A stretch of DNA of 6,953 bases from positions 1 through 6,953 of the forward strand of contig JAAVAG010000022.1 in NCBI GenBank assembly GCA_014804185.1, read 5' to 3'. Shown here one piece after another: positions 1 to 5,810 of the stretch. A program made the position numbers and the translations under genes. This DNA comes from Lachnospiraceae bacterium. Its GTDB lineage: Bacteria > Bacillota > Clostridia > Lachnospirales > Lachnospiraceae. Within the stretch, counting starts at the first letter, position 1. Each line of letters starts with the position of its first letter. Below the pieces are notes generated by a model that did no database searches, was not told the DNA's origin, and saw only the letters and a list, made by a program, of their open reading frames with translations.

Positions 1-170
1 ACCATAACAGCAAACACAACGCCAGGATAAGTAAAGAAGTCGCTGAGACAAAACGGATTTACAACGATTCCTGCCGTCATACATAAGACGGAACTTAACA
101 ATCCAACTGCAAACAGCGGCTTCTGCATTATGAACTTTCTATATCTTCTGCATCGCTCGCGCAGTAACAT
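1..170 (-). CDS. Membrane protein, probable ABC-2-type permease, N-terminal part only (runs off left edge)
   Basis: About 56 residues are visible, starting MLLRERCRRYRK and cut by the window edge. A short, strongly basic N-terminus is followed by a hydrophobic stretch at about residues 18-37 (LFAVGLLSSVLCMTAGIVV) and the beginning of a second one near residue 47. This is the usual start of a polytopic membrane protein with a positive cytoplasmic end. The ATG lies 10 bases after the ATPase gene's stop codon, and an AGGA ribosome binding site overlaps that stop (TAGGA) about 9 bases before the ATG. An in-frame ATG at residue 15 is possible but has no better site. Directly following a BcrA/YxlF-type ATPase, it is most likely that ATPase's membrane partner. 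That role is inferred from position and hydrophobicity; no permease motif is visible in so short a piece. Confidence 0.6.
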   Translation of the reverse strand, partial: MLLRERCRRYRKFIMQKPLFAVGLLSSVLCMTAGIVVNPFCLSDFFTYPGVVFAVM

Positions 171-180
171 GAAAAATATC

Positions 181-870
181 CTATGCATAGCTGTCCCCGA
201 TCAAAGCATTCACGCGCGCCCTGTCAATTTTTTCGTCAATGGCAATAATGCCATCCTTTGTAAAAATCAGAAAACAGTCGCAGACTGCTTCCAGAGACTC
301 AATATCGTGGCTCGATATGACAATACACTTTTCCTCTCTGTATGCTCTGCAGTACTCCAGCGACTGCTCCAGTTGTATCGGATCCAGGCCGTTAAACGGT
401 TCATCCAGTAAAATATTCCGCGTCTTTCTCAAAAAAGCAAACATCAGCATCATCCTCTGCAGCGTACCTTTTGACAGCGCATAAGGAAAGAAGCCCAGAT
501 ATTCCTCCATCCTGAAATTTGTCACAAGCTCCCTGATTTTCCCGGTCGCCTCTGATTTTTTATACCTTTCGGCCTTGCAGACAATCCACAGATGTTCATA
601 CAAAGTCAGGTCATTATAGTAAGCCGGTTCGTCCGACACATAATAAATATTTCTCGTCAGGTAATCCAGTCCGGAAACATCTCCCTGATCCGTGAGAAGT
701 TCCATGCTGTCAGGCTCTTCAAGACCGCAGATACATTTCATTAAGGTAGTCTTTCCAATGCCGTTGCGCCCTATCAGGCCATAGATTTTTCCGTTTTCAA
801 ACCGATACTGCCAATTATGAATAATTGACCTGCTTCCATAGGCTTTCGTAATTTCCTTTATTTCGATCAT
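181..870 (-). CDS. ABC transporter ATP-binding protein, BcrA/YxlF-like (ABC-2 type)
   Basis: This 229-residue cytoplasmic ATPase should power a small ABC-2-type transporter. Visible motifs in order: Walker A GRNGIGKTT (34-42); a Q-loop region YYVSDEPAYYNDLT (about 77-90) with acidic residues where many families have Gln, as is usual in this subgroup; signature ALSKGT (131-136, a variant of LSGGQ seen in the subgroup); Walker B NILLDEP (152-158) with catalytic Glu157; D-loop GLD (161-163); and H-loop His188 (SSHD). All catalytic residues are present, so it looks active. I chose the ATG at 870 because GAGG at 879-882 sits 8 bases upstream and the protein then opens with the typical MIEIKEITKAYG. 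An in-frame ATG at 939 would add 23 residues that are an out-of-frame reading of the toxin remnant. The next gene, 10 bases on, is a membrane protein and probably its permease. The substrate cannot be told; bacitracin- or lantibiotic-type export and unknown peptides are the family's usual range. Confidence 0.9.
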   Translation of the reverse strand: MIEIKEITKAYGSRSIIHNWQYRFENGKIYGLIGRNGIGKTTLMKCICGLEEPDSMELLTDQGDVSGLDYLTRNIYYVSDEPAYYNDLTLYEHLWIVCKAERYKKSEATGKIRELVTNFRMEEYLGFFPYALSKGTLQRMMLMFAFLRKTRNILLDEPFNGLDPIQLEQSLEYCRAYREEKCIVISSHDIESLEAVCDCFLIFTKDGIIAIDEKIDRARVNALIGDSYA

Positions 871-880
871 TGGTTTGACC

Positions 881-1231
881 TCATTCCCCCGCCTTTTCCA
901 ACACCATGGCCACAAGCGAAGAATCAATATAAAACCCATTTCGTTTCATCTCAAGCAGCAATGGATGAATCTTCTCTACAATTCCCTGTTCTTTCGCCCG
1001 CATGCAATTTGGCTTTGTACATTTTTCTTTCTGAATCATCCCGAATCTGTTCTACATGAATCCATCTGCCCGCTTTTTTATCTGGATACAGGCTGAATCT
1101 TCTACCGCTGTAACTTCGCGATATACAGCAACAGGAATAAAAATATCATGATAAACACTTCGCAATATATCCAGCCGGCCAATTCCACAAAGCACAATAA
1201 GCGGCGTAGAATTAACCACTACCTTACGCAT
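881..1231 (-). pseudogene. Broken DUF3368 (PIN-like) toxin gene: frameshift plus internal deletion
   Basis: The frame opens at ATG 1231, overlapping the antitoxin's last codons by 8 bases, and reads MRKVVVNSTPLIVL, then IGRLDILRSVYHDIFIPVAVYREVT, the recognisable N-terminus of DUF3368 PIN-like toxins. It stops at TAG 1052-1054. One missing base near 1064-1067 explains this: reading on from 1064 gives WIHVEQIRDDSERKMYKAKLHAGE, the expected next segment. Around 990-1001 the sequence jumps to the family's C-terminus, back in the first frame (RAKEQGIVEKIHPLL, then MKRNGFYIDSS, ending VLEKAGE and TGA at 881-883). The stretch normally between these, about 40 residues holding the central PIN-core acidic residues, is absent. 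Intact members are about 150-160 residues; only about 117 codons remain. No single frame can give a working nuclease. The family assignment and usual length are recalled, not searched. Confidence 0.82.
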
Positions 1232-1478
1232 TGTCTAACTCCTCCAGAAATTCTTCCTGATTATCAAACCGAAAAATAGAGACATGATTCTTTCCAAGAT
1301 ATTTTATAAATTCTTCCTCCGTCATCCCCGCAATCTGCGCACAATATCCTATTGATACGCCGCTTTGTGTATAATACCCCAGTGCCACCGCCTGCTTTGC
1401 AAACTTACTGGCTTCCTCCTGATTCATCTTTGTATCGAAAAGTACTTCATTCGGTATGCTTATCGCTATCTGGCACAT
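1224..1478 (-). CDS. UPF0175-family antitoxin, intact, partner of the broken DUF3368 toxin
   Basis: This 84-residue soluble protein matches the UPF0175 pattern: a short N-terminal strand (QIAISIPNEVLF, 3-14), a helical region (NQEEASKFAKQAVALGYY, 19-36), a helix-turn-helix-like part with the characteristic SIGYCAQIAGMTEEEFIKYLG (about 42-62), and an acidic C-terminus (FRFDNQEEFLEELDN). UPF0175 proteins are known as genomic partners of DUF3368 PIN-like toxins, thought to bind DNA and neutralise the toxin. Here the stop codon overlaps the toxin start by 8 bases, the usual coupled arrangement. AAGGAGGG at 1485-1492, six bases before the ATG, is a very strong ribosome binding site. Nothing in the reading frame looks damaged, although the toxin it should control is broken. 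It may be decaying more slowly, or be kept as an autoregulator or as protection against related toxins elsewhere. Experimental function is not established from sequence. Confidence 0.83.
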   Translation of the reverse strand: MCQIAISIPNEVLFDTKMNQEEASKFAKQAVALGYYTQSGVSIGYCAQIAGMTEEEFIKYLGKNHVSIFRFDNQEEFLEELDNA

Positions 1479-1484
1479 AGCTTT

Positions 1485-1492
1485 CCCTCCTT
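1485..1492 (-). promoter_or_regulatory. Strong ribosome binding site of the antitoxin gene
   Basis: AAGGAGGG lies six bases before the antitoxin ATG and is a near-perfect anti-Shine-Dalgarno match, stronger than those of its neighbours. That fits antitoxins being made in excess of their toxins. In the rest of the gap back to the exporter stop (1493-1577) I see no convincing -35/-10 pair and no terminator hairpin. Confidence 0.8.
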
Positions 1493-1577
1493 TTTGCCAT
1501 TCTCTTACTTTCAGTTTACCACAACGGATACACGGTTACTACGGAATTTTAATTTTCTCCTTTTATATTCCTGCTCC

Positions 1578-3452
1578 TCACGCCCCCTGGGCAGCCGCAT
1601 CAAAACTTTCAAACTGGGAATTATACAGCTCCGCATAGAAGCCGCCTCTGCTCAGCAATTCATCGTGATTTCCCTGCTCTATGATATCGCCGTCTTTCAT
1701 GACCAGGATCACATCGGCGTCCCTGATGGTGGAGAGTCTGTGGGCGATGACAAAACTGGTTCTCCCTTTCATCAGGTTGTTCATGGCTTTCTGAATCCGG
1801 ATCTCCGTTCTGGTGTCCACGGAACTTGTGGCCTCATCCAGAATCAGAATGGGATTGTCCGCCAGAATGGCCCTGGCGATGGTGAGAAGCTGCTTCTGTC
1901 CCTGGGACACGTTTCCCGCATCCTCGTTCAGTTCCATCTGATAGCCCCCGGGGAGCGTCTGGATAAACCGGTGGACATGTGCGGCCTTTGCCGCCTCGAT
2001 CACTTCCTCGTCCGTGGCATCCAGCCTGCCGTACCGGATATTCTCCATAATCGTCCCGTTAAACAGCCATGTGTCCTGCAGCACCATGCCGAAGTTTTCC
2101 CGCAGCTTACTGCGGTTAAAATCCCTGACATCGTGTCCGTCCACCCGTATCGCGCCGCTGTTTACATCATAAAAACGCATGAGCAGCTTCACCATGGTGG
2201 TTTTGCCCGCCCCGGTGGGACCCACGATGGCCACCATCTGCCCCGGCTTCACCTCGCAGCTGAAATCGTGTATAATCGTCTTCTCCGGGTTGTATCCAAA
2301 CCGGACATGGTCAAAGGAAACGGCTCCGCTCATCCTCTCCATGCCTGCTGCCTCCGCGGCAATGTCATCCTCCTCCGGCTCCTCCAGAAATTCAAACACT
2401 CTCTCCGCCGCGGCCGCTGTGGACTGGAACATATTGGAAACCTGCGCTACCTGCGCGATGGGCTGGGTAAAACTTTTTACATACTGGATAAACGCCTGTA
2501 TCTCTCCCACATCGATCACGTTGCGTATGGCCAGCATACTGCCGCTGACAGCCACCGCCACGTAGCCCAGATTTCCCACAAAGGTCATAATGGGGTGCAT
2601 CATCCCGGAGATAAACTGCGACTTCCAGGCGCTCTGATACAGAATCTGATTGGTTTCAGCAAACTGCGCCAGACTGGCCTCCTCCCGGTTGAAAGCCTTG
2701 ATAATGTTCTGCCCGCTGTATACTTCCTCAATCTGTCCGTTTATTTTGCCCAGATATTTCTGCTGAGCCACAAAGTATTTCTGGGAATGCTTTACCACGA
2801 CCCCGATCAGTCCGCCCGACACCGGCAGGACTACCAGCGCGATCAGCGTCATTAGAGGGCTGATGGAAAGCATCATGATCAGAATGCCCACAATGGTGGC
2901 CACAGAAGTGATCAGTGTGGTGATACTCTGACTCAGGCTCTGCCCCAATGTATCCACGTCGTTTGTGATGCGGGAGAGCACCTCGCCCACTGTTCTGGAC
3001 TCAAAATACGCCATGGGCATCCGGTTGATCTTCTCCGAAATCTCCCTGCGGAAACGGAAACAGAGTTTCTGGGAAATCTCCGTCATGACCAGTCCCTGGA
3101 TAAAGGAGAGCAGGGCGCTGAGTGCATACAATCCCAGAAGCAGCAATAGAATCTGTCCGATCCGCTCAAAGTTGATTCCGCCCGTTCCCGCGAATTTGGC
3201 CATCATGCCGTTAAACAGTTCTGTGGTCGCCTTTGCCAGCACCTTTGGCCCTATAATGTTAAAGACCGTGCTGCCCGCCGCAAAGAGCATCACGGCAATC
3301 AGCGCAATTTTATATCTTCCCATATAGGCCATCAGCTTTTTGAATGTTCCCTTAAAATCTTTCGCCTTTTCCCCCGGCATCATCCTGCCTCCCGGCCCGT
3401 GAGGCCCATGAGGGCCGCGTCCTGTGCCCGGTTTCTTTGTCTGTTCGCTCAT
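1578..3452 (-). CDS. Heterodimeric ABC exporter, catalytic-type half (fused membrane and ATPase domains)
   Basis: This 624-residue half-transporter should pair with the product of the gene just upstream. A Gly/Pro/His-rich tail (9-26) precedes a six-helix membrane domain (hydrophobic runs near 47-67, 100-123, 176-221 and 283-335). The ATPase domain has A-loop Tyr387, Walker A GPTGAGKTT (411-419), Q-loop Gln459, signature VSQGQ (515-519), Walker B ILILDE (535-540) with catalytic Glu540, D-loop SSVD (543-546) and H-loop His571 (AHRLSTI). Walker B and H-loop are canonical, but the signature has Gln for the first Gly. In heterodimeric exporters such as TM287/288 that deviation belongs to the subunit facing the degenerate half-site, which fits its partner. 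The start is fixed by an ATGA overlap with the upstream stop and by GGAGGGAGG upstream; an ATG 23 codons earlier would lie inside the preceding gene. Drug, lipid or peptide export is possible; the substrate is unknown. Confidence 0.93.
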   Translation of the reverse strand: MSEQTKKPGTGRGPHGPHGPGGRMMPGEKAKDFKGTFKKLMAYMGRYKIALIAVMLFAAGSTVFNIIGPKVLAKATTELFNGMMAKFAGTGGINFERIGQILLLLLGLYALSALLSFIQGLVMTEISQKLCFRFRREISEKINRMPMAYFESRTVGEVLSRITNDVDTLGQSLSQSITTLITSVATIVGILIMMLSISPLMTLIALVVLPVSGGLIGVVVKHSQKYFVAQQKYLGKINGQIEEVYSGQNIIKAFNREEASLAQFAETNQILYQSAWKSQFISGMMHPIMTFVGNLGYVAVAVSGSMLAIRNVIDVGEIQAFIQYVKSFTQPIAQVAQVSNMFQSTAAAAERVFEFLEEPEEDDIAAEAAGMERMSGAVSFDHVRFGYNPEKTIIHDFSCEVKPGQMVAIVGPTGAGKTTMVKLLMRFYDVNSGAIRVDGHDVRDFNRSKLRENFGMVLQDTWLFNGTIMENIRYGRLDATDEEVIEAAKAAHVHRFIQTLPGGYQMELNEDAGNVSQGQKQLLTIARAILADNPILILDEATSSVDTRTEIRIQKAMNNLMKGRTSFVIAHRLSTIRDADVILVMKDGDIIEQGNHDELLSRGGFYAELYNSQFESFDAAAQGA

Positions 3453-5611
3453 CCTGCCATGCCTCCCTCCAGTTCTGCTTCCGACAGCTGTGACTTCGCA
3501 ATCTCCCTGTATGCCGCGCACTCTTTCAAAAGACTGCCATGCGTGCCGATGCCCGCAATCTTCCCTTCCTCCAGCACAATGATCTGATCCGCATGCAGGA
3601 TCGTGCTGATGCGCTGTGCCACAATGATCACCGCAGCATCCTCCGTCTTTTCCCGGAGCGCCCTGCGCAGCGCCACATCCGTCTTATAATCCAGCGCCGA
3701 AAAACTGTCGTCAAACAAAAAGACTTTGGGCGACTTGGCGATGGCCCTGGCGATGGACAGTCTCTGCTTCTGACCGCCGGATACATTCGTTCCGCCCTGG
3801 GAGATCTCGCTGTGATACCCCTCCGGCTTACTCTCTATAAATTCTGATGCCTGTGCGGTTCTGGCCGCCTCCTCCATCATACTGTCGCTGATATCCTCGC
3901 CTCCGAATTTCAGATTGGAGGCGATATCTCCGGAAAACAGCACACCCTTTTGGGGTACATATCCCAGCAGGCTTCTGAGTTTGTGCTGGGACACCTCCCT
4001 GATATCCACGCCGTCGATGGTGATCCTGCCCCCTGTCACATCATAAAAGCGCGGAATCAGGTTCAGCAGGGTGGACTTGCCGCACCCGGTGCTGCCGATA
4101 ATAGCGGTGGTTTCCCCGGGCCGTGCCGTAAATGTCAGGTTCTGCAGTGCATCCTCGCCCGCGCCCGGATACCGGAACGACACATTCTCAAATGCCACCA
4201 CGCCCCTGGCCTGGGCCAGCCGCTCATCCTGCACATTTTCCCCGTCCCTGATGCTGGCCTGCGTGCGGAGAACCTCCTCGATACGACCGGCGGCCACCCC
4301 GGCTCTGGGCAGCATCACGGACATCATGGTCAGCATCAGGAAAGCCATGACAATCTGCATGGTATAGGTGATAAAGGCCAGCATATCGCCCACCATCAGA
4401 TTCCCCATATCGATTCCTTTTGCCCCGAACCAGACAATCGCAATACTGATGCCGTTCATAATCAGCATCATAACGGGCATCATGACGTTCATGACGCGGT
4501 TGGTAAAAAGCTGTGTGCGCATGAGATCCCTGTTTGCCCCGTCAAAACGCTCCTCCTCAAATTTTTCCCTGCTGAACGCACGGATCACCGGAACGCCTGT
4601 CAGAATCTCCCTGGACACCAGATTCAAACGGTCCACCAGCGTCTGCATCTTTTTGAACTTGGGCATGGCCACGGCCATCAGCACACCTACCAGCGCCATA
4701 ATCAGCGCCACCGCCACCACGATGATCCATCCCATCCCGGTTTTCGTATTGAGAACTTTCACCACGCCGCCCACACCGATAATAGGCGCATATACCACCA
4801 TTCTCAGCATCATGACCACCACCATCTGCACCTGCTGTATGTCGTTGGTGCTCCTGGTGATGAGAGATGCCGTGGAAAACTGTTCCATCTCCGCATGGGA
4901 AAAGGACACCACCTTTGTAAATACACGTTCTCTCAGATTGAAGCCCAGCCTAGCCCCGACTCTGGAAGCCAGCAGCCCCACCAGTATGGCCGCGGCCATC
5001 ATGATCACCGAATAGGCAAGCATCATACCGCCGGTTCTGAGCAGATAGTCCGTCTGTATTTTGCCCACATCCACTCCCAGATTCTTATATTCCTCCTGCA
5101 CGAACAGAATCGCTCTCTGGGTAATCACGGAATCTCCCGTATCGCCCAGACTCTTCCGGACCATCTCCCGCATCACAAGCACCTGTTCGTCCGTCAGCCC
5201 CGCGCTCAGCATCTCCGAAAATCCCCTAAAGTCCGGCATGCCCTCGCCATCCCCCGCGGGTTCAGCGTTTATCATGGATACGATAAGAATCGGTATGCCC
5301 ATACTCTCGTTTAACTTCTCTGTCGTCTCCCGATCCGCCTGCAGGGTATAACTGCCATCCTCCTGCACATAGGCGGATGCCATCAGTTCTTTTTCCTCCT
5401 GTGTCATAAACATAGTCAGCGCATTATAAGTGGTTTCCCTCATCCGCTCCGGCGCCGCATTCTCGATCCCCTTTTGTCCGATGCCCACATCCACAATATC
5501 CGCCGTGTACTGCGGCAGCGCCAGATCGCAGTATGCCTGCACGATCAGGAGCGCTATAATGGCAAGCACGGACCATTTGGATTCCTTTAGATACTTGAAA
5601 AATTTCAGCAT
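3449..5611 (-). CDS. Heterodimeric ABC exporter, degenerate-site half with large extracellular insertion
   Basis: This 720-residue half-transporter is clearly longer than the usual 570-620. TM1 is at about 13-33. A hydrophilic stretch of roughly 140 residues (about 45-188) separates it from TM2 (about 193-215), where most exporters have only a short outer loop. Further membrane runs lie near 270-316 and 375-432. ATPase motifs: Tyr481 A-loop, Walker A GSTGCGKST (506-514), Q-loop Gln554, signature VSGGQ (610-614), Walker B FLFDD (631-635) with Asp635 in place of the catalytic Glu, and Gln666 (VAQRIST) in place of the switch His. These two changes mark the degenerate-site subunit of heterodimeric exporters such as TM287/288. 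Its intact signature should complete the partner's catalytic site. It opens the two-gene operon behind its own promoter, with AAAGGAAA at 5617-5624 before the ATG, and ends in an ATGA overlap with the second half. Substrate unknown. Confidence 0.93.
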   Translation of the reverse strand: MLKFFKYLKESKWSVLAIIALLIVQAYCDLALPQYTADIVDVGIGQKGIENAAPERMRETTYNALTMFMTQEEKELMASAYVQEDGSYTLQADRETTEKLNESMGIPILIVSMINAEPAGDGEGMPDFRGFSEMLSAGLTDEQVLVMREMVRKSLGDTGDSVITQRAILFVQEEYKNLGVDVGKIQTDYLLRTGGMMLAYSVIMMAAAILVGLLASRVGARLGFNLRERVFTKVVSFSHAEMEQFSTASLITRSTNDIQQVQMVVVMMLRMVVYAPIIGVGGVVKVLNTKTGMGWIIVVAVALIMALVGVLMAVAMPKFKKMQTLVDRLNLVSREILTGVPVIRAFSREKFEEERFDGANRDLMRTQLFTNRVMNVMMPVMMLIMNGISIAIVWFGAKGIDMGNLMVGDMLAFITYTMQIVMAFLMLTMMSVMLPRAGVAAGRIEEVLRTQASIRDGENVQDERLAQARGVVAFENVSFRYPGAGEDALQNLTFTARPGETTAIIGSTGCGKSTLLNLIPRFYDVTGGRITIDGVDIREVSQHKLRSLLGYVPQKGVLFSGDIASNLKFGGEDISDSMMEEAARTAQASEFIESKPEGYHSEISQGGTNVSGGQKQRLSIARAIAKSPKVFLFDDSFSALDYKTDVALRRALREKTEDAAVIIVAQRISTILHADQIIVLEEGKIAGIGTHGSLLKECAAYREIAKSQLSEAELEGGMAG

Positions 5612-5616
5612 ACCCG

Positions 5617-5624
5617 TTTCCTTT
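5617..5624 (-). promoter_or_regulatory. Ribosome binding site of the first exporter gene
   Basis: AAAGGAAA lies with its AGGA core seven bases before the ATG at 5611. It is a moderate match and supports this start, which also gives the typical amphipathic opening MLKFFKYLKESKW of such exporters. Confidence 0.65.
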
Positions 5625-5658
5625 CTATCCTAATTATCCTATTTCTGTTCCATCCCGC

Positions 5659-5687
5659 CGCCCTGCCGTTTTTTCCCAGAGCAGGCG
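5659..5687 (-). promoter_or_regulatory. Stem-loop at the predicted 5' end of the exporter mRNA
   Basis: On the transcribed strand CGCCTGC (5687-5681) can pair with GCAGGGCG (5666-5659): seven base pairs with one bulged base and a 14-base loop containing an A-run. The predicted transcription start, about seven bases after the -10 box, falls at about 5688, so the mRNA would begin almost directly with this stem. A 5'-terminal stem can protect mRNA from decay, or the dyad could be a repressor site. Seen by eye only; no folding energy was computed. Confidence 0.4.
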
Positions 5688-5694
5688 TTCTTCC

Positions 5695-5723
5695 ATTATA
5701 GTAACCGTTCCCGTCCAATGCAA
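5695..5723 (-). promoter_or_regulatory. Sigma-A-type promoter of the exporter operon
   Basis: On the minus strand a -35-like TTGCAT (5723-5718; three of six consensus bases) is followed after exactly 17 bases by a perfect -10 box TATAAT (5700-5695). It lies downstream of the regulator's probable terminator and about 84 bases before the exporter ATG, giving a leader of about 76 bases. The weak -35 suggests that an activator may be needed, and the upstream regulator would be the natural candidate; that link is inference. Confidence 0.65.
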
Positions 5724-5735
5724 TAAAAAAAATAT

Positions 5736-5778
5736 GAAAAAACAAGAAAAATTGGATGCCCCGCAGCAGGGACTCCAA
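5736..5778 (-). terminator. Probable rho-independent terminator of the regulator gene
   Basis: On the transcribed strand TTGGA-GT-CCC (5778-5769) can fold back on GGG-CA-TCCAA (5761-5752), giving 5 and 3 base pairs around a 2x2 internal loop with a seven-base apical loop. A T-rich run, TTTTTCTTGTTTTTT (5751-5737), follows at once. It begins about 33 bases after the regulator's stop codon. The internal loop makes the stem imperfect, so some read-through into the exporter genes is likely. Confidence 0.5.
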
Positions 5779-5810
5779 CTCTTCCTGTTTTTTCTCCATT
5801 TTTCGAGGGA

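Noticed and set aside
881..939. Upstream ATG at 939 as the start of the small ATPase, adding 23 residues
   Set aside because: The extra residues overlap the toxin remnant in another frame, while the ATG at 870 has a good ribosome binding site and gives the family's normal N-terminus.
881..1020. Tail of a GntR/YtrA-type regulator, which often precedes such ATPase genes
   Set aside because: The frame ending at 881 first looked like a YtrA tail, but it follows in frame from the DUF3368 N-terminus after the antitoxin, and NGFYIDSS with a final AGE fits the DUF3368 C-terminus better.
1532..1541. Decamer ACGGTTACTA shared, in opposite orientation, with the exporter promoter spacer (5699-5708)
   Set aside because: Dozens of shared 10-base words are expected by chance in a window this size, and the similarity does not extend beyond the decamer.
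1547..1575. Possible hairpin GGAAT...ATTCC after the second exporter gene
   Set aside because: Five-base AT-rich arms around a 19-base loop with no T-run following; too weak to call a terminator.
1365..2855. Long plus-strand open frame antisense to the second exporter gene
   Set aside because: It is His/Pro-rich low-sense protein with no recognisable motif, exactly opposite a gene with all ABC motifs, and is expected from the codon bias of that gene.
3950..5314. Long plus-strand open frame antisense to the first exporter gene
   Set aside because: Very His-rich product without family features, opposite a well-supported ABC gene; an antisense shadow.
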